Below, piece after piece: positions 45,095 to 55,949 of a stretch of DNA of 64,000 bases (position 1 is its first letter; the number at the start of each line of letters is the position of its first letter). This DNA is from Burkholderia sp. USMB20. GTDB lineage: Bacteria; Pseudomonadota; Gammaproteobacteria; Burkholderiales; Burkholderiaceae. A program made the position numbers and the translations under genes. The DNA is taken from the NCBI RefSeq assembly GCF_000949135.2, contig NZ_JTAN02000012.1:372001-436000 (forward strand), given 5' to 3'. Below the pieces are notes generated by a model. The model worked only from the letters and a program-made list of their open reading frames with translations. It ran no database searches and was not told where the DNA came from.

Positions 45095-46018
45095 TCAGAC
45101 CTTCGTCAGCCAGTGCGCGTACTTCGCGTTCTTGCCCGACACGATATCGAAAAACGCCGACTGGAGCTTTTCCGTGACCGGGCCGCGCGCGCCGCTGCCG
45201 ATCGTGCGGTTGTCGAGTTCGCGGATCGGCGTGACTTCGGCGGCCGTGCCCGTGAAGAACGCCTCGTCGGCCGTGTAGACCTCGTCGCGCGTGATGCGCT
45301 TCTCGATCACCTCGATGCCGGCGTCCTTCGCGAGCGTGATGACCGTGTCGCGCGTGATGCCGTCGAGGCACGACGACAGGTCGGGCGTGTACAGCTTGCC
45401 GTTGTTCACCAGGAAGAAGTTCTCGCCGGAGCCTTCCGACACGTAGCCGTCGACGTCGAGCAGCAGCGCTTCGTCGTAGCCGTCGGCGGTCGCTTCCTGG
45501 TTCGCGAGGATCGAGTTCACGTACCAGCCCGACGCCTTCGCGCGCACCATCGACACGTTCACGTGGTGGCGCGTGAACGACGACGTCTTCACGCGGATGC
45601 CCTTCGCGAGGCCTTCCTCGCCGAGGTACGCGCCCCACGGCCATGCGGCGATCGCGACGTGGATCGTGTTGCCCTTCGCCGACACGCCGAGCTTTTCCGA
45701 GCCGACCCAGATGATCGGGCGCAGGTAGCACGACTCGAGCTTGTTCTCGCGCACGACTTCGAGTTGAGCGGCTTCGAGCGTTTCCCGGTCGAACGGCACG
45801 TCCATCTGGAAGATCTTCGCCGAATTCAGCAGACGTTTGGTGTGCTCGCGCAGACGGAAGATCGCGGTGTTGCCGTCGGCCGTCTTGTACGCACGCACGC
45901 CCTCGAAGACGCCCATGCCGTAGTGCAGCGTATGGGTCAGGACGTGGATCTTGGCGTCGCGCCAGTCGATCAGCTTGCCGTCCATCCAGATCTTGCCGTC
46001 GCGGTCGGCCATTGACAT
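45095..46018 (-). CDS. ilvE: Branched-chain amino acid aminotransferase
   Basis: 307 residues, fold type IV PLP enzyme. The Schiff-base lysine is K161 (RAKASGWY); the LRPIIWVGSEKLGV and EGSGENFFLV segments and the final FFTGTAAEVTPI block are diagnostic. It performs the last step of Leu, Ile and Val synthesis with glutamate as donor. Start at the ATG at 46018 with an AGGAGA ribosome site. Followed by a small zinc-finger gene; divergent from azlCD, whose product exports branched-chain amino acids, a meaningful neighbourhood. Confidence 0.95.
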   Translation of the reverse strand: MSMADRDGKIWMDGKLIDWRDAKIHVLTHTLHYGMGVFEGVRAYKTADGNTAIFRLREHTKRLLNSAKIFQMDVPFDRETLEAAQLEVVRENKLESCYLRPIIWVGSEKLGVSAKGNTIHVAIAAWPWGAYLGEEGLAKGIRVKTSSFTRHHVNVSMVRAKASGWYVNSILANQEATADGYDEALLLDVDGYVSEGSGENFFLVNNGKLYTPDLSSCLDGITRDTVITLAKDAGIEVIEKRITRDEVYTADEAFFTGTAAEVTPIRELDNRTIGSGARGPVTEKLQSAFFDIVSGKNAKYAHWLTKV

Positions 46019-46225
46019 AGGATTCTCCTGGAAGCGGTGAGGTGCTGCGGGTTGTGTGCAGCGTTGAGCCGGAAAGACGCATATTTTAGCGTCATTTGGC
46101 GTCGAGCCGGTCGGTCGGCCGAGGGCCGGGGCTATAATCGTCCGGCACCGATTCCAACGACGACGGGCCGTGCCGGCGGGAGACGCCGGAGCCCGGACGA
46201 ACCGCCCGCTGCGGCCCGCCTTCCC

Positions 46226-46981
46226 ATGCTCGCTCGATTGTCCGCCACCGACCGCTTCGCGCTGATCCAGGGCGCGCGCGACTATTCCCCGACCCTGATG
46301 GCGATCCTGTCCTGGGGGCTCGTCACCGGCGTCGCGATGAGCAAGTCGGTGATGACGCTCGGGCAGGCGAGCGCGATGTCGATCTTCGTCTACGCGGGCT
46401 CGTCGCAGCTCGCGGTGCTGCCGCTCCTCGTCGCGAAGCTGCCGATCTGGACGATCCTGCTCACGGCCACGATGGTCAACCTGCGCTTCGTGATCTTCAG
46501 CGCCGGGCTTGCTCCCCATTTTTCCTACCTGCCGCTGTGGCGGCGCCTCGCGATCGGCTATTTCAACGGCGACGTGATCTACCTGCTGTTCCAGAAACAG
46601 GGCTTCGCGAACGGCTACGTGCCGGGCAAGGAGGCGTATTTCTGGGGGATGGCGCTCGCGAGCTGGGCGTCGTGGCAGGCGTCGTCGCTCGCCGGCATCC
46701 TGCTCGCGAGCTTCGTTCCCGCGAGCTGGGGGCTGGAGCTGGCCGGCACGCTCGCGCTGATCCCGATCATGGTGTCGGCGGTCGCGAACCGCTCGACGCT
46801 CGCGGCCGTCGCGGTCGCCGGCATCGTGTCGCTCGTCGCGTTCGACCTGCCGTACCGGCTCGCGCTGCCGATCGCGGTGCTGGCCGCGCTCGCGGCCGGC
46901 AGCATGGCCGATTTCTTCGTCGAACGGGCCGACTGGCGGCGCATCCGTACCGAAACCGTGCACGAGAAGGAGATCGAATGA
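46226..46981 (+). CDS. azlC: Branched-chain amino acid exporter, AzlC subunit
   Basis: 251 residues with about seven membrane helices and the AzlC opening (RFALIQGARDYSPTLMAILSWGLVTGVAMSKS; YAGSSQLAVLPLL). AzlC with AzlD exports branched-chain amino acids (YgaZ/YgaH in E. coli). A TATAAT box at 46133-46138 could serve as -10, though I see no good -35. Ends ATGA-overlapped with azlD. Divergent from ilvE. Confidence 0.9.
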   Translation: MLARLSATDRFALIQGARDYSPTLMAILSWGLVTGVAMSKSVMTLGQASAMSIFVYAGSSQLAVLPLLVAKLPIWTILLTATMVNLRFVIFSAGLAPHFSYLPLWRRLAIGYFNGDVIYLLFQKQGFANGYVPGKEAYFWGMALASWASWQASSLAGILLASFVPASWGLELAGTLALIPIMVSAVANRSTLAAVAVAGIVSLVAFDLPYRLALPIAVLAALAAGSMADFFVERADWRRIRTETVHEKEIE

Positions 46982-47301
46982 GCGCGACCGAGATCTGGAT
47001 CGTGATCGTCGGGATGACGGTCGTCACGGCCGTCACGCGCGCGCTGTTCCTGCTCGGCGGCGAACGCACCGTGCTGCCCGAGCGCGCCCAGCGCGCGCTG
47101 CGCTATGCGCCGGCCGCCGCGCTCGTCGCGGTCGTGCTGCCCGACGTGCTCGAAACGCCGGCCGGGCTGTCGTTCGCGCTGTCCAACCATCCGTTCTACG
47201 CGGCGCTCGCCGGCCTCGGCTGGTTCTTGTGGCGGCGCAGCATGCTCGGTACGATCATCGTCGGGATGCTCGTCTTCACCGTACTGCGCCTGATCTTCTG
47301 A
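46978..47301 (+). CDS. azlD: Branched-chain amino acid exporter, AzlD subunit
   Basis: 107 residues with four membrane helices and the AzlD features ILVIVGMTVVTAVTRALF-like first helix and YAPAAALVAVVLPDVL second helix. Start codon overlaps the azlC stop (ATGA), so the two subunits are translationally coupled. Normal length for the family. Confidence 0.9.
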   Translation: MSATEIWIVIVGMTVVTAVTRALFLLGGERTVLPERAQRALRYAPAAALVAVVLPDVLETPAGLSFALSNHPFYAALAGLGWFLWRRSMLGTIIVGMLVFTVLRLIF

Positions 47302-47344
47302 CGAATCGCCGCGCCGGCCGGCCGGGGCCGGCCGCTGGCGCGCG

Positions 47345-47369
47345 CACATTGCTGCGTTGCGGCAATGTG
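47345..47369. repeat. Perfect inverted repeat between azlD and pgk
   Basis: CACATTGC (47345-47352) and GCAATGTG (47362-47369) with a nine-base loop. It follows azlD by 43 bases; there is no T-run, so it may be a weak terminator or an operator for pgk. Confidence 0.4.
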
Positions 47370-47580
47370 TCGACGGCCACGCGCGATCCCAAATAGGCGG
47401 AATTCGCCGCCGCACGGGTCAGTCTGCCGGATGGATCGGCTAGAATGCCCGTTCGAGATTTTTTACCCGTGCGCGTCATGCGAACCGCCAGCCACGGCCG
47501 CATCCGGCGCCCTTTCGCGGCAGCCCGCGCACGTCCAGCGTGAACCCCCTTTCCCCATCCACTACTTCAATCTGTTCAAC

Positions 47581-48777
47581 ATGAGCCAAGTCAAGCGTCT
47601 TACCGACCTGATCGCCGCCGGCCAGCTCGCCGGCAAGCGGGTGTTCATCCGCGCCGACCTGAACGTCCCGCAGGACGATCACGGCAACATCACCGAAGAC
47701 ACGCGCGTGCGCGCGTCCGTGCCGGCCATCCAGGCCGCGCTCGACGCCGGCGCGGCCGTGATGGTCACGTCGCACCTCGGTCGTCCGACCGAAGGCGAAT
47801 TCAAGCCGGAAGACTCGCTCGCGCCGGTCGCGAAGCGTCTCGCCGAACTGCTCGGCCGCGACGTGCCGCTCGTCTCGAACTGGGTCGAGAACGGCGTGAA
47901 CGTCGCGCCGGGCCAGGTCGTGCTGCTCGAGAACTGCCGCGTGAACAAGGGCGAGAAGAAGAATTCGGACGAGCTCGCCCAGAAGATGGCGAAGCTCTGC
48001 GACGTGTACGTGAACGACGCGTTCGGCACCGCGCACCGCGCGGAAGCGACCACCCACGGGATCGCGAAGTACGCGCCCGTCGCGTGCGCGGGCCCGCTGC
48101 TGGCCGCCGAACTCGACGCGCTCGGCAAGGCGCTCGGCAATCCGGCGCGTCCGCTGGTCGCGATCGTCGCCGGTTCCAAGGTGTCGACCAAGCTGACCAT
48201 TCTCAAGTCGCTGGCCGGCAAGGTCGACCAGCTGATCGTCGGCGGCGGCATCGCGAACACGTTCATGCTCGCGGCCGGCCTGTCGATCGGCAAGTCGCTC
48301 GCGGAAGCCGATCTCGTCGCCGAGGCGAAGGCGATCATCGACGAGGCGCGCGAGCGCGGCGCGTCGGTGCCGATCCCGAGCGACGTCGTCACCGCCAAGG
48401 AATTCTCGCCGACGGCAGCAGCCACGGTGAAGCAGGTCGCCGACATCGAAGCGGACGACATGATCCTCGACATCGGCCCGGATACGGCCCGCGCGCTCGC
48501 CAGCCAGCTCGAGAAGGCCGGCACGATCGTGTGGAACGGCCCGGTCGGCGTGTTTGAGTTCGACCAGTTCGGCAACGGCACCAAGACGCTCGCCGAAGCG
48601 ATCGCCAAATCGTCCGCGTTCTCGATCGCGGGCGGCGGCGACACGCTCGCGGCCATCGCGAAGTACGGCATCCACGACCAGGTCAGCTACATCTCGACGG
48701 GCGGCGGCGCCTTCCTCGAGTTCCTCGAGGGGAAGAAGCTGCCGGCGGTGGAAGTGCTCGAAACGCGGGCGGCCTGA
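47581..48777 (+). CDS. pgk: Phosphoglycerate kinase
   Basis: 398 residues. Two Rossmann-like domains with the [16 protein letters not shown] substrate loop, SHLGRPTEG, the basic-patch region, and the nucleotide-binding [13 protein letters not shown] and GGGDTLAAI motifs. It makes ATP from 1,3-bisphosphoglycerate. The frame is open upstream but the ATG at 47581 gives the family start. A TAGAAT element at 47441-47446 may be the -10 of its promoter. First gene of a pgk-pyk-fba glycolytic group on one strand. Confidence 0.97.
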   Translation: MSQVKRLTDLIAAGQLAGKRVFIRADLNVPQDDHGNITEDTRVRASVPAIQAALDAGAAVMVTSHLGRPTEGEFKPEDSLAPVAKRLAELLGRDVPLVSNWVENGVNVAPGQVVLLENCRVNKGEKKNSDELAQKMAKLCDVYVNDAFGTAHRAEATTHGIAKYAPVACAGPLLAAELDALGKALGNPARPLVAIVAGSKVSTKLTILKSLAGKVDQLIVGGGIANTFMLAAGLSIGKSLAEADLVAEAKAIIDEARERGASVPIPSDVVTAKEFSPTAAATVKQVADIEADDMILDIGPDTARALASQLEKAGTIVWNGPVGVFEFDQFGNGTKTLAEAIAKSSAFSIAGGGDTLAAIAKYGIHDQVSYISTGGGAFLEFLEGKKLPAVEVLETRAA

Positions 48778-49061
48778 GCGTGGTGGCGCGCGCAGGGGTG
48801 ACGAAGGCCGCGCGCTCCGCGAAAGCGGAGCAGCCGGCCGGCGCGGGCAAGCGCAAACGCGCGCCCGCGCGGGCGAACTCAACCCCGCGCGCACCGGCGG
48901 CCGCCGGCGACGCGGCCATGCAGCACCACGAGATTCAGAACAAAGCGATGCCGGGCGCAAGCACCGGCACGCCCCCCGGAACGGCCGCCGCTGGGCTCGC
49001 CGATTCCGGCTCTCGCAGCGTTTCACCCAGCGCATCCACCTTGATCCAGATGAGGAGTTTC

Positions 49062-50498
49062 ATGCAGCGCGCCACCAAGATAGTCGCCACGATCGGCCCG
49101 GCTTCCAGTTCGCCGGAGATTCTGCTGCAGATGATGCAGGCGGGCCTCGACGTCGTGCGGCTCAATTTTTCGCACGGCACGGCCGACGATCACCGCCAGC
49201 GCGCCGAGATGGTGCGCGAGGCCGCCCGCAGGGTCGGCCGCGAGATCGCGATCATGGCCGACCTCCAGGGCCCGAAGATCCGCGTCGGCAAGTTCGAGAA
49301 CGGCAAGACGACGCTCGTGCCGGGCCAGGCCTTCATCCTCGACGCGGGCTGCGAGCTCGGCAACGACGAGCGGGTCGGCCTCGACTACAAGGAGCTGCCG
49401 CGCGACCTGAAGCCGGGCGACCTGCTGCTGCTGAACGACGGCCTGATCGTGCTGACCGTCGAGCGCGTGCTCGGCGACGAGATTCACACGATCGTCAAGG
49501 TGGGCGGCGAGCTGTCGAACAACAAGGGGATCAACCGCCAGGGCGGCGGCCTGTCGGCGCCCGCGCTGACCGCGAAGGACATGGAAGACATCCGCACGGC
49601 GATGTCGCTCGGCGCGGATCTCGTCGCGGTGTCGTTCCCGAAGAACGCGACTGACATGGAAATGGCGCGCCAGCTCGCGAACATCGCGGGCGCGCCGTAC
49701 GGCATCAAGCCGAAGATGATCGCGAAGATCGAGCGCGCGGAGGCGATTCCGGCGCTGCAGAGCATCCTCGACGCGTCCGACGGCATCATGGTCGCGCGCG
49801 GCGACCTCGCGGTGGAAGTCGGCAACGCGGCCGTGCCGGCGCTGCAGAAGCGCATGATCCGGATGGCGCGCGAGTCGAACAAGCTCGTGATCACCGCGAC
49901 GCAGATGATGGAATCGATGATCCACGCGCCCGTGCCGACCCGCGCGGAAGTGTCGGACGTCGCGAACGCGGTGCTCGACGGCACCGACGCGGTGATGCTG
50001 TCCGCCGAGACGGCCGCCGGCAAGTACCCGGTCGTCACGATCGAGACGATGGCGGCCGTGTGCGTCGAGGCGGAAAAGTCGGAACACGTCGAACTCGACA
50101 AGGATTTCCTCGACCGCACGTTCACGCGGATCGACCAGTCGATCGCGATGGGCGCGTTGTTTACCGCCTATCACCTGGGTGCGAAGGCGATCGTCGCGCT
50201 GACCGAATCGGGCGCGACCGCGCTGTGGATGTCGCGTCACTACACGCACGTGCCGATCTTCGCGCTGACGCCGCGCGTCGGCAGCGAGCGCACGATGGCG
50301 CTGTACCGGAACGTGACGCCGCTGCACGTCGACTTCAACAGCGACCGCGACTCGGCGCTGCAGGCGGCGCTCGAGATCGTCGTCAAGCAGGGCTACGTGC
50401 AGCACGGCGACATGGTCGTGCTGACCGTCGGCGAGCCGATGGGGCAGGCGGGCGGCACCAACACGCTGAAGATCGTGCGGGTCGGCGAACATTATTGA
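49062..50498 (+). CDS. pyk: Pyruvate kinase
   Basis: 478 residues. MQRATKIVATIGPASSS starts the A domain; the LNFSHG, ADLQGPKIRVGKF (B domain entry), IAKIERAEAIPAL and MVARGDLAVE motifs, and the K+/Mg2+ site MLSAETAAGKYP, are all intact. Start at the ATG at 49062 with AGGAG just upstream; the frame is open for another 94 codons before it, but those codons are low-complexity and not kinase-like. Second gene of the glycolytic group, ended by a strong terminator. Confidence 0.97.
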   Translation: MQRATKIVATIGPASSSPEILLQMMQAGLDVVRLNFSHGTADDHRQRAEMVREAARRVGREIAIMADLQGPKIRVGKFENGKTTLVPGQAFILDAGCELGNDERVGLDYKELPRDLKPGDLLLLNDGLIVLTVERVLGDEIHTIVKVGGELSNNKGINRQGGGLSAPALTAKDMEDIRTAMSLGADLVAVSFPKNATDMEMARQLANIAGAPYGIKPKMIAKIERAEAIPALQSILDASDGIMVARGDLAVEVGNAAVPALQKRMIRMARESNKLVITATQMMESMIHAPVPTRAEVSDVANAVLDGTDAVMLSAETAAGKYPVVTIETMAAVCVEAEKSEHVELDKDFLDRTFTRIDQSIAMGALFTAYHLGAKAIVALTESGATALWMSRHYTHVPIFALTPRVGSERTMALYRNVTPLHVDFNSDRDSALQAALEIVVKQGYVQHGDMVVLTVGEPMGQAGGTNTLKIVRVGEHY

Positions 50499-50810
50499 GC
50501 GCCGGCGTGCACCGGGCCGGTCCGTCGACCGGTCCGACGGCCGCCCGAACTGATCGGGCACCGTTTATTCGACGAAAGCCGCGCGGGGTTCGATGCCCCG
50601 CGCGGCTTTTTTTCTGTTTTTTGGCCGCATTGTGCCGTGCGAAGGTAACAAAATGCGAGTACGCGCCACCGGGCGGTCGGAATCGGAGGCGCTTCGCGAT
50701 AAAATGCGGCTATTCGACGCTCAGCCGCGCCGTGCCGCCCCGGATTCGACGGGGAGCGAGCGCCGCGCCGGCGTCAGGGCGCACCGGTTTTCATTCCAAG
50801 GAGTTCCACA
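50499..50810 (+). other. Intergenic region with pyk terminator and fba promoter
   Basis: Contains the pyk terminator (50575-50613). About 105 bases before fba, TAAAAT (50700-50705) is a candidate -10 element. An aldolase ribosome site (AAGGAG) precedes the start. No gene seen. Confidence 0.5.
50575..50613 (+). terminator. Terminator of pyk
   Basis: Fourteen-base perfect stem (50575-50588 with 50596-50609), seven-base loop, followed by a run of T. One of the strongest terminators in the window. Confidence 0.95.
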
Positions 50811-51875
50811 ATGCCTCTCGTATCAATGCGTCAATTGCTGGACCACGCGGCAGAGCACGGTTACGGCCTGCCGGCCTTCAACGTGAACAACCTGGAGCAG
50901 GTCCAGGCGATCATGGCGGCAGCGGACCAGGTCGGCGCGCCCGTGATCATGCAGGCATCGGCCGGTGCGCGTAAGTACGCGGGCGAGCCGTTCCTGCGCC
51001 ACCTGATCGAAGCGGCGGTCGAGTCGTATCCGCACATCCCGGTCGTGATGCACCAGGATCACGGCCAGTCGCCGGCGGTCTGCACGGCCGCGATCCGCAG
51101 CGGTTTCACCAGCGTGATGATGGACGGTTCGCTCGAAGCCGACGGCAAGACGGTCGCCTCGTACGAATACAACGTCGACGTGTCGCGCAAGGTCGTCGAG
51201 ATGGCGCACTCGATCGGCGTGACGGTCGAAGCCGAACTCGGCGTGCTCGGCTCGCTCGAGACGATGAAGGGCGACAAGGAAGACGGCCACGGCGCGGAAG
51301 GCACGATGACCCGCGAGCAGCTGCTGACCGATCCGGAGCAGGCCGCCGACTTCGTGAAGCTCACGCAGTGCGACGCGCTCGCGATCGCGATCGGTACCTC
51401 GCACGGCGCGTACAAGTTCTCGAAGAAGCCGACGGGCGACATCCTGTCGATCCAGCGCATCAAGGAAATCCACGCACGCATCCCGAACACGCACCTGGTG
51501 ATGCACGGTTCGTCGTCGGTGCCGCAGGAACTGCTGGCCGAGATCCGCGAATTCGGCGGCGACATGAAGGAAACCTACGGCGTGCCGGTCGAGGAAATCC
51601 AGGAAGGCATCAAGCACGGCGTGCGCAAGATCAACATCGACACCGACCTGCGTCTCGCGATCACCGGCGCGATCCGCCGCTACCTGTTCGAGAACCCGGG
51701 CAAGTTCGATCCGCGCGACTACCTGAAGCCCGCGCGCGAAGCGGCGAAGCAGGTCTGCGTCGACCGCTACCTCGCGTTCGGCTGCGAAGGCCAGGCCGCG
51801 AAGATCAAGCCGGTGTCGCTCGACAAGATCGCCGAACAGTACAAGTCCGGCGCGCTCGCGCAGGTCGTGCGCTGA
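50811..51875 (+). CDS. fba: Fructose-bisphosphate aldolase, class II
   Basis: 354 residues of the Calvin-cycle-type class II subfamily common in beta-proteobacteria. Catalytic D83 and zinc ligand H84 lie in [10 protein letters not shown]; further zinc ligands sit in the AELGVLGS and [10 protein letters not shown] regions, and the phosphate-binding [10 protein letters not shown] and NIDTDLRLA motifs follow. It joins DHAP and glyceraldehyde 3-phosphate. Starts at an ATG with AAGGAG upstream. Confidence 0.96.
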   Translation: MPLVSMRQLLDHAAEHGYGLPAFNVNNLEQVQAIMAAADQVGAPVIMQASAGARKYAGEPFLRHLIEAAVESYPHIPVVMHQDHGQSPAVCTAAIRSGFTSVMMDGSLEADGKTVASYEYNVDVSRKVVEMAHSIGVTVEAELGVLGSLETMKGDKEDGHGAEGTMTREQLLTDPEQAADFVKLTQCDALAIAIGTSHGAYKFSKKPTGDILSIQRIKEIHARIPNTHLVMHGSSSVPQELLAEIREFGGDMKETYGVPVEEIQEGIKHGVRKINIDTDLRLAITGAIRRYLFENPGKFDPRDYLKPAREAAKQVCVDRYLAFGCEGQAAKIKPVSLDKIAEQYKSGALAQVVR

Positions 51876-52038
51876 GACTGTAGTACGATTGCCCCGCCCG
51901 GTTTCGCGCCGGGCCGGGGCTGACTGCCTTGGGGCCGGATCGGATCCGGCTCCGGCAGCCGTTCCGTCCGGCCGAACAAGGGCCGGCCGGCAACCGACGG
52001 GCGTGATCTCCCGGCGGTTCGCCGACGCATTGCAAGAC

Positions 52039-52079
52039 CGCCGTTCCCGCCTGCCGCGGGGAACGGCGTTTCCCTTTTT
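52039..52079 (+). terminator. Terminator of fba
   Basis: Ten-base perfect stem CGCCGTTCCC/GGGAACGGCG (52039-52048 and 52059-52068) followed by TTTCCCTTTTT. Just upstream of purC. Confidence 0.8.
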
Positions 52080-52106
52080 GTTTGGCTCCTTATCTGCGAA
52101 AAGACG

Positions 52107-52997
52107 ATGTCTACCCTTTACGAATCCACGCTCCGCTCGCTGCCGCTCCTCGGTCGCGGCAAGGTCCGCGACAACTACGCGGTCGGCAACGACAAGCTCC
52201 TGATCGTCACGACCGACCGCCTGTCGGCATTCGACGTGATCATGGGCGAGCCGATTCCGAACAAGGGCCGCGTGCTGAACCAGATGGCGAATTTCTGGTT
52301 CGACAAGCTCGCGCACATCGTGCCGAACCACCTGACGGGCGACGCGCCGGAAGCGGTCGTCGCGGCCGACGAGGTCGAGCAGGTCAAGGGCCGCGCCGTG
52401 GTCGTCAAGCGCCTCGAGCCGATCATGATCGAGGCTGTCGTGCGCGGCTACCTGGCCGGCAGCGGCTGGAAGGAATACCAGGCGTCGGGCGCCGTGTGCG
52501 GCGTCAAGCTGCCGGAAGGCCTGCAGAACGCGCAGAAGCTGCCCGAGCCGATCTTCACGCCGGCCGCGAAGGCCGAGCTCGGCGAGCATGACGAGAACAT
52601 CACGTTCGAGGAAACCGAGCGCCGCATCGGCACCGAGCTGGCCGCGACGATCCGCGACATCTCGATCCGCCTGTACAAGGAAGCAGCCGACTACGCGGCG
52701 ACGCGCGGCATCATCATCGCCGACACGAAGTTCGAATTCGGCCTCGACAACCACGGCAAGCTGTACCTGATGGACGAAGTGCTGACGGCCGATTCGTCGC
52801 GCTTCTGGCCGGCCGACCAGTACCAGGTCGGCACCAACCCGCCGTCGTTCGACAAGCAGTTCGTGCGCGACTGGCTCGAGGCGCAGCCGTGGGGCAAGAC
52901 CGCGCCGGCACCGGCACTGCCGGCCGACGTCGTCGAGAAGACGGCCGCGAAGTACCAGGAAGCGCTCGAGCGCATCACCGGCCAGCCGCTCGCCTGA
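52107..52997 (+). CDS. purC: SAICAR synthetase
   Basis: 296 residues. Joins aspartate to CAIR with ATP in purine synthesis. Family motifs: [13 protein letters not shown] at the ATP site, [33 protein letters not shown] and [16 protein letters not shown]. It is of the longer beta-proteobacterial/yeast-like type rather than the 237-residue E. coli form. First of the purC-purE-purK run, 17 bases before purE. Confidence 0.97.
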   Translation: MSTLYESTLRSLPLLGRGKVRDNYAVGNDKLLIVTTDRLSAFDVIMGEPIPNKGRVLNQMANFWFDKLAHIVPNHLTGDAPEAVVAADEVEQVKGRAVVVKRLEPIMIEAVVRGYLAGSGWKEYQASGAVCGVKLPEGLQNAQKLPEPIFTPAAKAELGEHDENITFEETERRIGTELAATIRDISIRLYKEAADYAATRGIIIADTKFEFGLDNHGKLYLMDEVLTADSSRFWPADQYQVGTNPPSFDKQFVRDWLEAQPWGKTAPAPALPADVVEKTAAKYQEALERITGQPLA

Positions 52998-53014
52998 ACG
53001 AAGGAACGCACGAA

Positions 53015-53536
53015 ATGAGTGAAGTCCAGACTGCCCACACGCACAGCGCGCCGCTCGTCGGCGTGCTGATGGGTTCGAGTTCCGACTGGGACGTGATGAA
53101 GAACGCGGTCGCGATCCTGCAGGAATTCGGCGTGCCGTACGAAGCGAAGGTCGTGTCCGCGCACCGGATGCCCGACGAGATGTTCGACTACGCGGAGAAG
53201 GCGCGCGAGCGCGGGCTGCGCGCGATCATCGCGGGCGCCGGCGGTGCCGCGCACCTGCCCGGCATGCTGGCCGCGAAAACCACGGTGCCGGTGCTCGGCG
53301 TACCGGTCGCGAGCAAGTACCTGAAGGGCGTCGATTCGCTGCACTCGATCGTGCAGATGCCGAAGGGCGTGCCGGTCGCGACGTTCGCGATCGGCGAGGC
53401 CGGCGCCGCGAATGCCGCGCTGTTCGCGGTGTCGATCCTGTCCGGTAACTCGGTCGACTACGCGAACCGGCTCGCCGCGTTCCGCGTGCGCCAGAACGAA
53501 GCCGCGCACGCGATGGTGCTGCCGCCGCTCGCGTGA
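53015..53536 (+). CDS. purE: N5-carboxyaminoimidazole ribonucleotide mutase
   Basis: 173 residues, class I PurE. The [16 protein letters not shown] nucleotide loop, [11 protein letters not shown] with the catalytic histidine, and [14 protein letters not shown] are complete. It rearranges N5-CAIR, the product of PurK, to CAIR, the substrate of PurC. Start at the ATG at 53015 after a GAAGGAA ribosome site. PurE and PurK genes are in their usual order. Confidence 0.97.
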   Translation: MSEVQTAHTHSAPLVGVLMGSSSDWDVMKNAVAILQEFGVPYEAKVVSAHRMPDEMFDYAEKARERGLRAIIAGAGGAAHLPGMLAAKTTVPVLGVPVASKYLKGVDSLHSIVQMPKGVPVATFAIGEAGAANAALFAVSILSGNSVDYANRLAAFRVRQNEAAHAMVLPPLA

Positions 53537-53624
53537 CGGCGCACCGGCGGCCGCACTGCGATGCCAGCGGCCGCCTGATCCTCCCCACTGCGGCGGGCGT
53601 TGCTCGCCGCGACCGACCACTGAC

Positions 53625-54818
53625 ATGACCGCAACTCCTGATTCCGTTTCCCCGATCCTGCCCGGCGCGTGGCTGGGCATGGTCGGCGGCGGCCAGCTCG
53701 GCCGCATGTTCTGCTTTGCCGCCCAGTCGATGGGCTATCGCGTCGCCGTGCTCGATCCCGATCCGACGAGCCCCGCCGGCGCGGTCGCCGACCGTCACCT
53801 GCGCGCGGCCTACGACGACGAAGCCGCGCTCGCCGAACTCGCCGAACTGTGCGATGCCGTGTCGACGGAATTCGAGAACGTGCCGGCCGCGAGCCTCGAT
53901 TTCCTCGCGCGCACGACGTTCGTCGCGCCGGCCGGCCGCTGCGTCGCGGTCGCACAGGACCGGATCGCGGAGAAGCGTTTCATCGAGGCGTCGGGCGTGC
54001 CGGTCGCGCCGCACGTCGTGATCGAATCGGCGGCGGCGCTCGCCGCGCTCGACGATGCCGCGCTCGACGCGGTGCTGCCGGGCATCCTGAAGACGGCGCG
54101 CCTCGGCTATGACGGCAAGGGCCAGGTGCGCGTGAGCACCGCGCGGGAAGCGCGCGACGCGCATGCGTCGCTCGGCGGCGTGCCGTGCGTGCTCGAGAAG
54201 CGCCTGCCGCTGAAATACGAAGTGTCCGCGCTGATCGCGCGCGGCGCGGACGGCCGCTCGGCCGCGTTCCCGCTCGCGCAGAACGTGCATCACAACGGCA
54301 TCCTCGCGCTGACGGTCGTGCCGGCGCCGGCCGCCGATGCCGCGCGCGTCGAGGAGGCGCAGCAGGCAGCCGTGCGGATCGCCGATACGCTCGGCTACGT
54401 CGGCGTGCTGTGCGTCGAATTCTTCGTGCTGGAAGACGGCTCGTTCGTCGCGAACGAAATGGCGCCGCGCCCGCACAACTCCGGCCACTACACGGTCGAT
54501 GCGTGCGCAACGAGCCAGTTCGAGCAGCAGGTGCGCGCGATGACGCGCATGCCGCTCGGCAACCCGCGCCAGCACTCGCCGGCGGCGATGCTGAACATCC
54601 TCGGCGACGTGTGGTTCCCGAACGGTGCGGCCGAGGCCGTCACGCCGCCGTGGGACACGGTTGCCGCGATGCCGGCCGCGCACCTGCACCTGTACGGCAA
54701 GGAAGAAGCGCGCGTCGGCCGCAAGATGGGTCACGTGAACTTCACGGCCGAGACGCGCGACGACGCGGTTGCCGCGGCCACCGCGTGCGCGCAGCTGCTG
54801 CGCGTGCCGCTCGACTGA
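53625..54818 (+). CDS. purK: N5-carboxyaminoimidazole ribonucleotide synthase
   Basis: 397 residues of the ATP-grasp superfamily. The N-terminal [25 protein letters not shown] and the middle [16 protein letters not shown] segments are diagnostic, with the metal-binding [15 protein letters not shown]-like site at [16 protein letters not shown]. It carboxylates AIR with bicarbonate and ATP. Start at the ATG at 53625. Downstream sua5 follows after 11 bases. Confidence 0.96.
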   Translation: MTATPDSVSPILPGAWLGMVGGGQLGRMFCFAAQSMGYRVAVLDPDPTSPAGAVADRHLRAAYDDEAALAELAELCDAVSTEFENVPAASLDFLARTTFVAPAGRCVAVAQDRIAEKRFIEASGVPVAPHVVIESAAALAALDDAALDAVLPGILKTARLGYDGKGQVRVSTAREARDAHASLGGVPCVLEKRLPLKYEVSALIARGADGRSAAFPLAQNVHHNGILALTVVPAPAADAARVEEAQQAAVRIADTLGYVGVLCVEFFVLEDGSFVANEMAPRPHNSGHYTVDACATSQFEQQVRAMTRMPLGNPRQHSPAAMLNILGDVWFPNGAAEAVTPPWDTVAAMPAAHLHLYGKEEARVGRKMGHVNFTAETRDDAVAAATACAQLLRVPLD

Positions 54819-54829
54819 GGCACCGGCCG

Positions 54830-55858
54830 ATGTCCATCGATCTCCCGAACACCGTGACGCCCGCGCAGATCGACGCGGCTGCCGCGCTGCTCGACGCGGG
54901 GCAACTCGTCGCATTCCCGACCGAAACCGTGTACGGGCTCGGCGGCGACGCGGCGAATCCCGAGGCCGTCGCGCGCATCTATGCGGCGAAAGGGCGGCCG
55001 GCGAACCACCCGGTGATCGTGCATCTGCCGCCCGGCGGCGACCCGGGCTACTGGGCCGACGACCTGCCGGCCGATGCACAGGCGCTGATCGATGCATTCT
55101 GGCCGGGCCCGCTGACGCTGATCCTGAAGCGTCATGCGCGCATTCCGGATGCCGTGAGCGGCGGCCAGGATTCGGTCGGCCTGCGCTGTCCGTCGCATCC
55201 GGTCGCGCAGGCGCTGCTGGCCGCGTTCAGCGCGCGGCGCGGCGGCCACGGCGGCGTCGCCGCGCCGTCCGCGAACCGCTTCGGCCACGTGAGCCCGACT
55301 ACCGCTCAGCATGTGCGCGAAGAATTCGGCGACACCGTGCACGTGCTCGACGGCGGTCCGTCGGAAGTCGGCATCGAATCGACGATCCTCGACCTGTCGC
55401 GCGGCTTTCCGGCGCTGCTGCGCCCGGGCCACGTGACGCCGCAGCAGATCGCCGACGTGCTCGGCCGCGCGCCGCGCCTGCCCGACGGCAGCGATGCGAC
55501 CGCGCCGCGTGCGTCCGGCACGCTGAAGGCGCATTACGCGCCGCGCACGCCGCTCGCGCTGCTGCCGTTCGACGCGCTCGAGCCGCTGCTCGCGGCCGCG
55601 CAGACCGACGGCGAACGCGTCGCGCTCGTCGCGCGCGCGTCGCGCGCGGGACGCTGGGCGCAGGCCGACGGCGTGCATTTCGTCGCGGCGCCGGAAGATC
55701 CGCAGGCGTATGCGCGCGATCTGTACGGGATGCTGCGCGCGCTCGATCGGGCGCAGGTCGCCCGCATTCTCGTCGAGAAGCTGCCCGAGACCGTCGAGTG
55801 GATCGCGGTCAACGATCGTCTCGGTCGTGCGGCCGCGGCGTTCGAAGCGCGCGACTGA
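54830..55858 (+). CDS. Threonylcarbamoyl-AMP synthase, Sua5 type
   Basis: 342 residues: an N-terminal YrdC domain (1-205; AFPTETVYGLGGDA, KGRPANHPVIVHL, SANRFGHVSPT) and a C-terminal Sua5 domain (about 225-335), so it is the long Sua5 form and not TsaC. It makes the intermediate for t6A37 in tRNAs reading ANN codons from threonine, bicarbonate and ATP. Start at the ATG at 54830, 11 bases after purK, so it is probably part of the purine operon transcript. Confidence 0.93.
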   Translation: MSIDLPNTVTPAQIDAAAALLDAGQLVAFPTETVYGLGGDAANPEAVARIYAAKGRPANHPVIVHLPPGGDPGYWADDLPADAQALIDAFWPGPLTLILKRHARIPDAVSGGQDSVGLRCPSHPVAQALLAAFSARRGGHGGVAAPSANRFGHVSPTTAQHVREEFGDTVHVLDGGPSEVGIESTILDLSRGFPALLRPGHVTPQQIADVLGRAPRLPDGSDATAPRASGTLKAHYAPRTPLALLPFDALEPLLAAAQTDGERVALVARASRAGRWAQADGVHFVAAPEDPQAYARDLYGMLRALDRAQVARILVEKLPETVEWIAVNDRLGRAAAAFEARD

Positions 55859-55894
55859 CGCGGCTTTCCGACGCCGTCCGCTCCGGAATGAAAT

Positions 55895-55930
55895 AACGCC
55901 CGACCGGCGAACCGGTCGGGCGTTCTTGTT
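55895..55930. terminator. Bidirectional terminator between sua5 and the GDSL gene
   Basis: Thirteen-base perfect stem (55895-55907 with 55912-55924) with a four-base CGAA loop, between convergent genes, followed by TTCTTGTTT on the plus strand and ATTT on the minus strand. Confidence 0.92.
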
Positions 55931-55949
55931 TGCGCGCGTGGCGGGCGGC

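Noticed and set aside
48780-49061. 94 extra in-frame codons before pyruvate kinase
   Set aside because: Low-complexity Ala/Arg/Gly sequence with no kinase character; AGGAG and the conserved MQRATKIVATIGPAS start lie at 49062.
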